Assembly (NCBI GenBank): GCA_003157445.1
Contig: PMJN01000483.1
Location: 377 to 5,651 of the forward strand
Length of the DNA: 5,275 nucleotides
Direction of reading: 5' to 3'
From: Micrococcales bacterium
Lineage (GTDB): Bacteria; Actinomycetota; Actinomycetes; Actinomycetales; Dermatophilaceae
The stretch's first letter is position 1. Every line of letters starts with the position of its first letter. The notes beneath the pieces are model-generated. The model was not told the DNA's origin. It saw only the letters and a program-made list of their open reading frames with translations, and made no database searches. Below, one piece after another: positions 1 through 5,275 of this stretch. Both the position numbers and the translations under genes were made by a program.

Positions 1-545
1 CTACCAGCGCACCCGCCAGCGCGAGCAACTCGATAGTGGCCGCTGCAAACTCCTGGACTACATGCGCGCCGGAACAACAGTGGGGCACCGGTCCGCAAGT
101 CGGCAGCACCGCAATGAGCCCGTCCGCGCTCTATCTGACACGAGTCGGTCAGCACCCCTGCTATGACCGCGTCGTATTCGACCTCAACGGGCCCCAACCC
201 GTGGGCTACACCGTCAGGTACGTGCCGGTCGTACTGGCCGACCCCAGCGGCAAGCCGGTCCCCGCGGCTGGGCGCGCTGTGCTCCAGGTCACTGTGAGGG
301 CTCCGATCTACGGCACCGACAACCAGGGCCACCAACCCTGGCGCAGAGCCCCCGCCATTGGTGACAGCCTCGTGGCGCCTTCGCAGATCTCCGGCTGGAC
401 CTCCCTTAAGGCCGTCACATTCGCCGGCTCGTTCGAAGCTCAGACGACCATCGCCGTGGGTGTGCGCGAACAGCTTCCCTTCCGGGTCTTGGTAACCAGC
501 GGCCCGTATGACTACCAGCACGTGGTTGTCGACATCGCCCACTAG
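1..545 (+). CDS. AMIN-like domain protein, probably secreted or lipoprotein (5' truncated)
   Basis: The reading frame is open from base 3 to the TAG at 543-545 and gives 180 visible residues. The start and any signal peptide lie to the left of the window; the GTG at 36 is in frame but is probably internal. The visible N-terminus is a low-complexity Ser/Ala/Pro stretch, typical of the linker after a signal peptide or lipobox. A beta-rich domain follows, with the segments HPCYDRVVFDL, GYTVRYVPVV, AVLQVTVRAP, SFEAQTTIAVGV, LPFRVLV and a final VVVDIAH. This pattern matches the AMIN-like domain of actinobacterial exported proteins. Two cysteines (TTCAPE and HPCYD) could form a disulfide. The family's role is not firmly known; AMIN domains in other proteins target cell-envelope polymers, but that function is inference here. 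The gene converges on the transporter operon and is unlikely to belong to it. Family assignment is from remembered sequence pattern. Confidence 0.75.
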   Translation, partial: TSAPASASNSIVAAANSWTTCAPEQQWGTGPQVGSTAMSPSALYLTRVGQHPCYDRVVFDLNGPQPVGYTVRYVPVVLADPSGKPVPAAGRAVLQVTVRAPIYGTDNQGHQPWRRAPAIGDSLVAPSQISGWTSLKAVTFAGSFEAQTTIAVGVREQLPFRVLVTSGPYDYQHVVVDIAH

Positions 546-588
546 CTCCTATATCAGGGCGCGCAGCCCTAACCACTGATCGGTGGCA

Positions 589-622
589 GCGTGGGTCCCG
601 AGCATCCGCCCGGGACCCACGC
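589..622. terminator. Perfect 12-bp hairpin in convergent gap, probable bidirectional terminator
   Basis: GCGTGGGTCCCG (589-600) and CGGGACCCACGC (611-622) are exact reverse complements around a 10-base loop. The hairpin starts 44 bases after the AMIN-like gene stop and lies 185 bases beyond the stop of the leftward second permease, so it could end transcription from both sides. No U-tract follows on either strand, which is common for actinobacterial terminator-like hairpins. A smaller hairpin (556-560 with 566-570, AGGGC/GCCCT) lies just before it. The rest of the 546-806 gap shows only weak stems (653-671 with a bulge, 717-734, 787-799) and no convincing gene. Confidence 0.65.
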
Positions 623-806
623 CATGAACGCCCCTCTCCGGTTGCAGAGCTAAGAGTCCCTTGTGGGCTCTGGCCGCTGTTTACGGATTGAGGCATAGCT
701 CTGGTGCGCACCGACCAACCGGCCCGCTTCGGTTATCGCTGCGAGCGCGTTGTGCCGCCCTTGAAGCTGTCGGCGGCCGCGCCGGGCCAGCCAGGCTGGG
801 CGCCGC

Positions 807-1706
807 TCACATCACGGCGCCGTGGACTGGTGAGGAGGCGGGCCTGGCCCAGGTGTGCCGGAGAAAGCTCATGGCATAGAGCGCTGCAGCCACGGACATG
901 ATCGCAAAGCTCACCGGCAGGGCGGGTGCAACATAGGAGATGACGATGCCCGCCCACACAGACGCGGTGGCGAGCAAAGCGGCCAGCCACAGAGCGCGCC
1001 ACGGGTCAGGGGTAAACCTGCGGGCGGCCGCGGCCGGCGCAGCCAGGAGACCGAACAGCAGCAGTGCGCCCACGATCTGGCTGGCCTCGGCGGCTGTTGC
1101 TCCCACCAGGGCCAGGAACAGCGCGCCGAGGGCTCGCACTGGCACGCCTGCGGCGCCGGCGACGGCGGAGTCGACACTGGCAAACAGCAGCGGCCTTGCG
1201 ATGGTCAGTATGGCAACTGCCAGGACGGCGGCGACGGCAACGGCCGCCCACATGTCCGAGGTGCTGATCCCGAAGATGCTGCCGAACAAGACGTTGACGT
1301 TCGCGGCGCCGTTAGAGGTTGAGTCGTGCGTCGTGTAGTAAGCCAGGAAGAACACGCCCAGGCCAAGGACCCAGGAGAAGACCGTCCCGATGGTGACGTC
1401 GTCAGCGATGCTGCGGCCGCCGAGCAAACCCAGGATGAGCCCTGCCCCGACGGTTGCGGCGAACATCCCGATGCGCAGATCCAGGCCCAGGGCCAGGGCC
1501 GCGAACGCGCCGGTGTAGGCGACGTGACCGAGCGCATCGCCGGCGAACACCTGGCCGCGCAGCACAACGAAGTAACCGACCAGCCCGCAGACGATCGCGA
1601 TGGCGGTGCCGGCGAGCAGGGCGTGCACGATGAAGGGGTGGGCGAGCATGTCTGCCAGGGCAGATATCGGATTGGCTACCGCGAAGCTTTGAGACGCCAG
1701 AGTCAT
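807..1706 (-). CDS. znuB: Metal ABC transporter permease, second of pair (ZnuB-like)
   Basis: This 299-residue polytopic membrane protein belongs to the ABC-3 permease family (ZnuB/TroC/MntB). It would form half of the membrane channel that receives Zn2+ or a related metal from the binding protein. Nearly the whole length is hydrophobic, with about eight membrane segments. Family landmarks are GDALGH at residues 56-61 (D57 and H61, as in the GDTLAH of ZnuB), the loop ARPLLFASVD near 170-179 followed by GVPVR, and the late helix GALLLFGLLAAPAAAARR near 213-230. The frame stays open far upstream, but the start at 1706 is chosen because homology begins there, a GGAG ribosome site lies 7 bases upstream (1714-1717 on the plus strand), and ATG overlaps the preceding stop as ATGA (1703-1706). 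It is the last gene of the operon and a tandem paralogue of the upstream permease. Confidence 0.93.
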   Translation of the reverse strand: MTLASQSFAVANPISALADMLAHPFIVHALLAGTAIAIVCGLVGYFVVLRGQVFAGDALGHVAYTGAFAALALGLDLRIGMFAATVGAGLILGLLGGRSIADDVTIGTVFSWVLGLGVFFLAYYTTHDSTSNGAANVNVLFGSIFGISTSDMWAAVAVAAVLAVAILTIARPLLFASVDSAVAGAAGVPVRALGALFLALVGATAAEASQIVGALLLFGLLAAPAAAARRFTPDPWRALWLAALLATASVWAGIVISYVAPALPVSFAIMSVAAALYAMSFLRHTWARPASSPVHGAVM

Positions 1707-2614
1707 GAACGCGCTCCGGCTGGCGCGGACGCGGGCGCGCTGACCCGCGGGCTTCGCCCGGCGCGATCGGCGAGGGCCCGCCAGATACTGGCAGACAGAT
1801 ATCCCGCAAAAGACACGGTGGTAACCCAGAAGCCGATCGGGTACACCGTGAAGAACGCGAGGGTCTCCCCGATCCACGTCGCCAGCAAAGCGAAGACGAT
1901 CGCTGCGGCGATACCCACAGAGGGGCGGGAGGTGAGTTTGTGCGCGGTCGCGGCCGGAGCAACCAGCAGGGCGAAGACGAGCAGACTGCCCGTCACCTGG
2001 CTGGTCCCGGCGGCCGCGACACCGAGCAGCACCAGGAACAGCGCACCGACGGCCCGGACCGGGACACCGCGGGCGCGGGCCAGATCGGGGTCGATGGATG
2101 CGAAGAGCAGCGGACGGCCGATCGCGATGAGCACGCCAAGACATGGCACCGCCGACGCAAGCAGAACAAGTACCTCGGTGTTGGTGACACCGACGATCGT
2201 GCCGAACAGCAAGTTGGTCATGCCTGAGAGAAAGCCCTTGTAGAGCGAGACGAACAGGTAGCCGCAGGCCAGTGCGAAGGCCTGGACGGTGCCGATGACC
2301 GCTGACTGTTCAGCTGAGGCGTTCCGACCGGTGTGCTGAGGCAGCGCGGCGATCACCAGTGCGCCGGCTACGCAGAAGCCGAAGTAGCCGTATCCGGTCG
2401 CGACGCCGAGCCAGGTCGCGGCGGCGGCGCCCGGGAAGCCGACGACGGCCAGGGTGTGCCCGGCGAAGCTCTGCGCTCGCAGCACCATGAACCAACCGAT
2501 GGTCGCGGCGATGACGGCCACGATCGTTCCAGCACGAAAGGCATTGACCATGAACGGGTAGCTGAACATCAGCTGGACGTCGTAGGCCGGGTCCCAGCTC
2601 AGCCCAGATCCCAT
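1703..2614 (-). CDS. Metal ABC transporter permease, first of pair (divergent ZnuB paralogue)
   Basis: This 303-residue ABC-3 family membrane protein is paralogous to the downstream permease. The matching blocks are GWFMVLRAQSFAGHTL (residues 40-55), GRPLLFASIDPDLARARGVPVR (166-187) and GSLLVFALLVAPAATAHKLT (209-228). About eight hydrophobic segments are visible, and a Ser/Pro/Ala/Arg-rich cytoplasmic tail follows residue 285. It probably pairs with the second permease as a heterodimer, as in TroCD-type and MntCD-type transporters. At the position of the ZnuB D-x3-H motif it reads H53 and V57 (GHTLAV), so the acidic residue and the histidine are lost. The start is the ATG at 2614, which shares one base with the ATPase stop (TGATG). 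A recognisable ribosome site is weak, suggesting coupled translation. Membership of the family is clear; an equal transport role for this subunit is inferred. Confidence 0.9.
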   Translation of the reverse strand: MGSGLSWDPAYDVQLMFSYPFMVNAFRAGTIVAVIAATIGWFMVLRAQSFAGHTLAVVGFPGAAAATWLGVATGYGYFGFCVAGALVIAALPQHTGRNASAEQSAVIGTVQAFALACGYLFVSLYKGFLSGMTNLLFGTIVGVTNTEVLVLLASAVPCLGVLIAIGRPLLFASIDPDLARARGVPVRAVGALFLVLLGVAAAGTSQVTGSLLVFALLVAPAATAHKLTSRPSVGIAAAIVFALLATWIGETLAFFTVYPIGFWVTTVSFAGYLSASIWRALADRAGRSPRVSAPASAPAGARS

Positions 2615-3471
2615 CAGTGGTGTTCCGCCGGAACGTCCCGCTGACCGACCACGACCAACCGACCACCGCGGTCGTGCAGCACGTCTATCGGTGTGCCATA
2701 CAGGCGGGTAAGGGTGTCGGCGGTGATGACGTCGGCCGGCCGGCCCGCCACTGCAGTGCCACCCGCGACGTACACCACCTTGTCCAGATAGGACAATATC
2801 GGGTTGACGTCGTGGGCCACCAGCAGCACGGCAACGCCCTGCTCGCGGCAGACTCGCTGGATCAGGGCGCTGATCCCCGCCTGGCTCGGCACGTCCAGGC
2901 TGTCCAACGGCTCGTCGAGAACCAGCAGCCGCGGTCGCCTGATAAGGGCCTGGGCGATCAGCAGGCGCTGCTGCTCGCCGCCGGAGCACTGACCGATCGG
3001 GCGGTGCGCATACCCGCTGGCACCGACCAGGTCGATCACCTGGGCGATCCGCTCCTGGCGAGCCCGGAATGCGGCGGGCCGCAGCAGCCGTGACAGCAGC
3101 GGTACCGGCGTGCCCCAACGGTCGCCATCCAGCCCCAGCCGCACGATGTCGACCCCGCGGATCCTGACCTCGGCGTCGAAGGCACGACGCTGGGGCAGGT
3201 AGCCGATCTCGCGGTTGTGTCGCCCGGGGGCGGCCCCGAGTATCCGCACGGCGCCGTCGGCGACCGGTTGCAGCCCGAGCAGCACTTTGAGCAGCGTCGA
3301 CTTGCCGGAACCGTTGGGGCCAAGGACGGCGACGAACTCGCCGTGGCCGACGGTGATGTCCACGCCCGACCAGATGGTCTTGCCACCGACCTGGGCCGCG
3401 GCGGCGCTCAGCTGCACTACCGGCTCGTCGGGGGCCGGCGCTGGCGGCGGCTGCAGGGCTGTCACGCTCAT
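2614..3471 (-). CDS. znuC: Metal ABC transporter ATP-binding protein (ZnuC-like)
   Basis: This cytoplasmic ATPase would power metal import through the two permeases. It has 285 residues from the ATG at 3471. The order of motifs is complete: Walker [10 protein letters not shown] at 51-59 (K57), Q-loop LPQ with Q94, signature CSGGEQQR at 162-169, Walker B RLLVLDEP at 181-188 (D186, E187), D-loop SLD at 191-193 and switch histidine H220 (VAHD). The signature has Cys in place of the usual first Leu; Glu at its fifth position is normal for ZnuC-type proteins. The N-terminus is a Pro/Ala-rich extension of about 18 residues before the core. The frame stays open upstream to 3528, but the start at 3471 gives the ATGA overlap with the binding-protein stop (3468-3471) typical of this operon. 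The C-terminal 25 residues after IDVLHD are Arg/Val-rich, and no extra domain is recognised. Confidence 0.95.
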   Translation of the reverse strand: MSVTALQPPPAPAPDEPVVQLSAAAAQVGGKTIWSGVDITVGHGEFVAVLGPNGSGKSTLLKVLLGLQPVADGAVRILGAAPGRHNREIGYLPQRRAFDAEVRIRGVDIVRLGLDGDRWGTPVPLLSRLLRPAAFRARQERIAQVIDLVGASGYAHRPIGQCSGGEQQRLLIAQALIRRPRLLVLDEPLDSLDVPSQAGISALIQRVCREQGVAVLLVAHDVNPILSYLDKVVYVAGGTAVAGRPADVITADTLTRLYGTPIDVLHDRGGRLVVVGQRDVPAEHH

Positions 3472-4421
3472 CTGCCGGTGGCCGCGTGCAGCGCGTTGGC
3501 CAGCTGCTGCAGCTGTGCACACTGCCACTGCTGGAATGTGGCCTTGGCCGGTGAGAGTGTCTCGGTCACTGCGACGACGGGAATGGCCCCGCTCTTGGCA
3601 GCGGTGACCTGTGCGGCTACGTCCGGAGTGCTGTTCTGGCTGTTGAAGACGTAGACCTTGATCTGTTTGCTGGAGATCTGCGCGTCGATGGTGGCCTTGT
3701 CAGTTGCAGAGACGTCGGTGCCTTGGCTGATGGCCGTCAGGAAGCTGGGCGGGGTGACCAGGTCCAGTCCGAGTGCCTGGGCCAGCGGGGAGAAGATCGA
3801 CTCACTGGCTCCCACTTTCACCCCGGCGTACTTCGCCCGGATCTGGGCAATCAGGTCGTTGTAGGTCGCCAGCCCCGTGGTCAGGAACGCTGACCTACGT
3901 TGCTGGAAGTAGCCCCTGTCGCCAGGGTCTGTCTTCACATAGTCGGCGGTGATCTGGTCGACCACGGCCCGGACATCGGTGGGGGAATACCAGCGGTGCG
4001 GGTTGCCGCCGGCGGCGATGGCGACCAGCTCACCGACGTCCAGCACAGTACGCCCGCCCACCGGGTTGGCGGCCAGCATCTTGGCCGCCCACTGGTCATA
4101 CCCGATGCCGTTCTGGATGAACACGTCCGCACCCGCGACCGCCCGGGCATCGGTAGGGGTCGGGTCATACGAGTGTGGGTCCGTGGCCGGGTTGGTGATG
4201 ATCGAGGTCTCCTGGACCCGGCTGCCACCAAGCTGTGTGGCGATGCTTCCCCACGAGCTGATCGTGGACACCACGGCGATAGGCCTGCTGCCCGCCGTAG
4301 CCTCGGCCGACGTCGTTGGCCTGGCAGTGGAGCACCCGGTGATCATCAACGTGGCACACAGTGCTGCCGGAGCCAGCACAGCCCGACGACCAGTGCGTCG
4401 CGCCGGCCTATGAAGGGACAC
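3468..4421 (-). CDS. znuA: Metal-binding lipoprotein of ABC transporter (ZnuA/TroA family)
   Basis: This extracytoplasmic substrate-binding protein has 317 residues and belongs to cluster A-I (ZnuA/PsaA). The N-terminus has a positive region (RPARRTGRR), a hydrophobic stretch and the lipobox ITGC with C30 as the expected lipidated residue, so it should be anchored to the membrane. Likely metal ligands are H83 in DPHSYDPT, H142 in NPHRW, E207 in GASESIF and an acidic residue E287 in VTETLSP. Zinc-type ZnuA usually has a third His where E207 lies, so the ligand set looks closer to Mn-type PsaA; the metal is therefore inferred mainly from the adjacent zur. There is no His-rich loop. The GTG start at 4421 is preferred because GGTGA lies 7 bases upstream and the full signal peptide is kept. 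It is the first gene of the operon and is divergent from zur. Confidence 0.93.
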   Translation of the reverse strand: MSLHRPARRTGRRAVLAPAALCATLMITGCSTARPTTSAEATAGSRPIAVVSTISSWGSIATQLGGSRVQETSIITNPATDPHSYDPTPTDARAVAGADVFIQNGIGYDQWAAKMLAANPVGGRTVLDVGELVAIAAGGNPHRWYSPTDVRAVVDQITADYVKTDPGDRGYFQQRRSAFLTTGLATYNDLIAQIRAKYAGVKVGASESIFSPLAQALGLDLVTPPSFLTAISQGTDVSATDKATIDAQISSKQIKVYVFNSQNSTPDVAAQVTAAKSGAIPVVAVTETLSPAKATFQQWQCAQLQQLANALHAATGR

Positions 4422-4428
4422 TGAGGGC

Positions 4429-4433
4429 TCACC
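4429..4433 (-). promoter_or_regulatory. Ribosome binding site deciding the GTG start of the binding protein
   Basis: On the minus strand GGTGA lies 7 bases before the GTG at 4421. It can pair with the UCACC part of the 16S rRNA 3' tail. No better start and ribosome-site pair is seen: the next in-frame candidate, GTG at codon 15, would remove the positive part of the signal peptide. Confidence 0.5.
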
Positions 4434-4445
4434 GGACCGTCCTGG

Positions 4446-4474
4446 TTAGTGGGAGTGATTGTCGTTAGCGTCAA
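4446..4474 (-). promoter_or_regulatory. Candidate promoter of the metal transporter operon
   Basis: On the minus strand TTGACG (4474-4469) resembles a -35 box. It is followed after 17 bases by CACTAA (4451-4446), a poor -10 box. Transcription would begin near 4440, about 20 bases before the GTG start. The operator-like sequence at 4456-4466 lies in the spacer, where a bound repressor would block polymerase. The -10 match is weak, so the exact position is uncertain; a TANNNT alternative is TAGCCT (minus strand, 4480-4475). Confidence 0.3.
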
Positions 4475-4495
4475 GGCTAGCAGAAATGACAACCA
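4456..4495. repeat. Inverted pair of TGRTTGTCRTT motifs, possible operator half-sites
   Basis: TGATTGTCGTT on the plus strand (4456-4466) recurs with two substitutions as TGGTTGTCATT on the minus strand (4495-4485). The two copies face each other across 18 bases and sit in the region of the transporter promoter. Both are more AT-rich than the surrounding sequence. They share TAACGA/AATGA-like cores with the candidate Zur site next to zur, which suggests recognition by the same regulator, but no strict palindrome is present. Confidence 0.35.
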
Positions 4496-4524
4496 GTCCC
4501 GATAGAAGTCACAGTCTGGATTGC

Positions 4525-4543
4525 TGATAACGATTACCGGTAA
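4525..4543. promoter_or_regulatory. Candidate Zur operator overlapping the zur promoter
   Basis: TGATAACGATTACC (4525-4538) is an AT-rich imperfect palindrome of the general TGATAA-n-TTATCA type bound by Fur-family proteins. It runs into a perfect 10-bp palindrome, TTACCGGTAA (4534-4543). Its TAACGA core recurs inverted at 4462-4467 near the transporter promoter. It covers the start of the zur -10 box, so Zur bound here should repress zur itself. Assignment to Zur is inferred from position and from family-level site shape. Confidence 0.5.
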
Positions 4544-4546
4544 GAT
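4541..4546 (+). promoter_or_regulatory. -10 element of a leaderless zur promoter
   Basis: TAAGAT fits the actinobacterial TANNNT -10 pattern and ends 6 bases before the zur ATG at 4553. Transcription would start at or one base before the start codon, giving a leaderless message. This agrees with the lack of any Shine-Dalgarno sequence before the ATG. No good -35 is seen; TTGCTG (4521-4526) is only 14 bases away. Confidence 0.5.
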
Positions 4547-4552
4547 CAGTGC

Positions 4553-4981
4553 ATGGCGACCACGCAACAACGCACGACCGTCCAAGGCGGCGCGGTCCGC
4601 TCGGTCCTGGTCCAGAGCGCCGGCTTCAGCAGTGCGCAGGACATCCACGCAGCGCTACGCCGCCAGGGCAAGCCTGTTGGCCTCTCGACGGTGTACCGGC
4701 ACCTGCAGTCACTAGTTGAGCAGGGTGTCGCCGACGTCATCCAGTCCCCCGACGGCGAGGCGACCTACCGCTACTGTGGCGAGACCACCTCGGCCCACCA
4801 CCACCATCTGGTGTGCCGTAAGTGCGGTCACACTGAGGAGGTCACGGCTCCGGCCATAGAACGCTGGGCTGCACAGATCGCCAGCAAGTTTGACTTCTCC
4901 GATGTCGATCACACCGTCGAGATCTTCGGCACCTGTGCCCCGTGCCGGAAAGGCTCGGCACAGAGCGCAGCCAAGTCCTGA
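4553..4981 (+). CDS. zur: Zinc uptake regulator Zur (FurB), Fur family
   Basis: This 142-residue Fur-family repressor is expected to bind DNA when loaded with zinc and to shut off zinc uptake. The N-terminal winged helix contains the recognition helix GLSTVYRHLQSL (43-54). The C-terminal dimer and metal domain contains HHHHLVCRKCG and IFGTCAPC. By alignment from memory with M. tuberculosis FurB, all expected ligands are present: the structural Cys4 site C88, C91, C128, C131; the regulatory site D61, C75, H83, H85; and the third site H82, H84, E103, H120. The stretch between C75 and the His cluster is about two residues longer than in FurB. The short tail after C131 is Lys/Ser-rich. The ATG at 4553 has no ribosome site and is probably read as a leaderless start. 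It is divergent from the transporter and probably controls both directions. Confidence 0.93.
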   Translation: MATTQQRTTVQGGAVRSVLVQSAGFSSAQDIHAALRRQGKPVGLSTVYRHLQSLVEQGVADVIQSPDGEATYRYCGETTSAHHHHLVCRKCGHTEEVTAPAIERWAAQIASKFDFSDVDHTVEIFGTCAPCRKGSAQSAAKS

Positions 4982-5109
4982 CCAGCCAACTGGTCGTGCA
5001 AGCCCGTTGACCCGGGTAGGGGATCGATGTCGCGGCCTACTGCCACGATCAGTCCGACCCGGCGGTAACCAACCCCTGCCCTGCTGCACCACAACCCTGC
5101 ATCGGCACC

Positions 5110-5144
5110 GATGCCCGCCGTGAGTCCGGATCACGGCGGGCATC
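5110..5144. terminator. Perfect 14-bp hairpin between convergent zur and thiolase-like gene
   Basis: GATGCCCGCCGTGA (5110-5123) is exactly complementary to TCACGGCGGGCATC (5131-5144) around a 7-base loop. It lies 128 bases after the zur stop and 40 bases after the stop of the leftward gene, so it can serve both. No U-tract is present. A second hairpin, GCATCGG/CCGATGC (5099-5105 with 5108-5114), overlaps its left arm and excludes it. The remaining 4982-5184 gap shows no convincing gene. Confidence 0.75.
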
Positions 5145-5184
5145 TGTGTGCACTGAATCGGGGCGTCCCGCAAGAGCTACCCGA

Positions 5185-5275
5185 TCATTCAGCCTCGATG
5201 ACGGTGCAGACCGCCGTTGCCGTGCTGCCTCCGATGTTCAACGTCGCAAAACGCCGGGCGCCCTCGACCTGGTAT
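5185..5275 (-). CDS. C-terminal end of a thiolase / acetyl-CoA acetyltransferase-like protein (5' truncated)
   Basis: On the minus strand a frame enters from the right edge and ends at a TGA (5187-5185), leaving 29 codons. They include the segments RRFATLNIGGSTATAV and CTVIEAE. The ATLNIGGSTAT pattern resembles the C-terminal glycine loop of actinobacterial thiolase-fold acetyl-CoA acetyltransferases, where the family usually reads LxxGGG or a variant. Such enzymes cleave or form 3-ketoacyl-CoA in fatty-acid or sterol metabolism. The fragment lacks the active-site region, so the family is tentative. The gene converges on zur and has no evident link to metal uptake. Confidence 0.55.
   Translation of the reverse strand, partial: YQVEGARRFATLNIGGSTATAVCTVIEAE

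Noticed and set aside
653..671. AGAGTCCC/GGGCTCT hairpin as a second terminator
   Set aside because: The stem has a bulge, is only 7 bp and has no U-tract; the 589-622 hairpin is far stronger.
661..1002. Several small frames (65-89 residues) around the end of the second permease
   Set aside because: Most overlap the permease gene, none has a ribosome site or recognisable motif, and composition is that of random high-GC frames.
807..2144. A 445-residue leftward reading frame with an upstream start for the second permease
   Set aside because: The first 146 residues are Arg/Pro-rich frame-shadow of the first permease; permease homology, the GGAG site and the ATGA overlap all begin at 1706.
1326..2243. 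A 305-residue rightward frame antisense to the two permeases
   Set aside because: It lies opposite strongly supported membrane-protein genes, has the biased composition of a high-GC antisense frame and shows no family motif or ribosome site.
1703..3520. A 605-residue leftward frame that would give a long N-terminal fusion to the first permease
   Set aside because: The first 302 residues are an out-of-frame reading of the ATPase gene with no recognisable domain; the family start is at 2614 next to the ATPase stop.
3472..3528. Upstream start at 3528 adding 19 residues to the ATPase
   Set aside because: It would overlap the binding-protein gene by 61 bases, whereas the start at 3471 gives the same 4-base overlap seen at another junction of the operon.
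4982..5184. Small frames in the gap after zur
   Set aside because: They run through the terminator hairpin or antisense to zur and show no start signal or domain.
1..5275. CRISPR arrays, tRNA, rRNA, insertion sequences, attachment sites
   Set aside because: No spaced direct repeats, cloverleaf, transposase motifs or terminal repeats were seen on either strand.

Overview
This high-GC window carries a compact metal-uptake locus of actinobacterial type. The Zur protein looks like mycobacterial FurB, the leftmost gene encodes an AMIN-like secreted or lipoprotein common in mycobacteria and relatives, and zur appears to be leaderless. These point to Actinomycetota, most likely a mycobacterium or close relative. 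Genus cannot be fixed from the sequence alone.

Layout from left to right. (1) The 3' part of an AMIN-like domain protein runs rightward and ends at 545. (2) A 261-base convergent gap contains a perfect 12-bp hairpin (589-622). (3) A leftward four-gene operon reads, in transcription order, lipoprotein metal-binding protein (4421-3468), ABC ATPase (3471-2614), first permease (2614-1703) and second permease (1706-807). Every junction overlaps, by 4, 1 and 4 bases, so the genes are probably translationally coupled. (4) A 131-base divergent promoter region (4422-4552) contains AT-rich partial palindromes that are good candidates for Zur operators. (5) A rightward zur gene (4553-4981) follows. (6) A 14-bp perfect terminator hairpin (5110-5144) lies between zur and (7) the last 29 codons of a leftward gene whose C-terminus resembles a thiolase / acetyl-CoA acetyltransferase.

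Likely working model: the lipid-anchored binding protein captures a divalent metal, probably Zn2+, outside the membrane. It delivers the metal to a channel built from the two different permeases, and the ATPase drives import. When zinc is sufficient, Zur would bind the intergenic region, shut off the transporter and probably limit its own expression.

The transporter family is well known and I do not see a wholly new system. The points worth a second look are the unequal permease pair, of which only one keeps the D-x3-H motif of ZnuB; a binding protein with His-His-Glu-Glu at the expected ligand positions, which leaves Zn versus Mn open; and the dense operator-like architecture around a leaderless zur.
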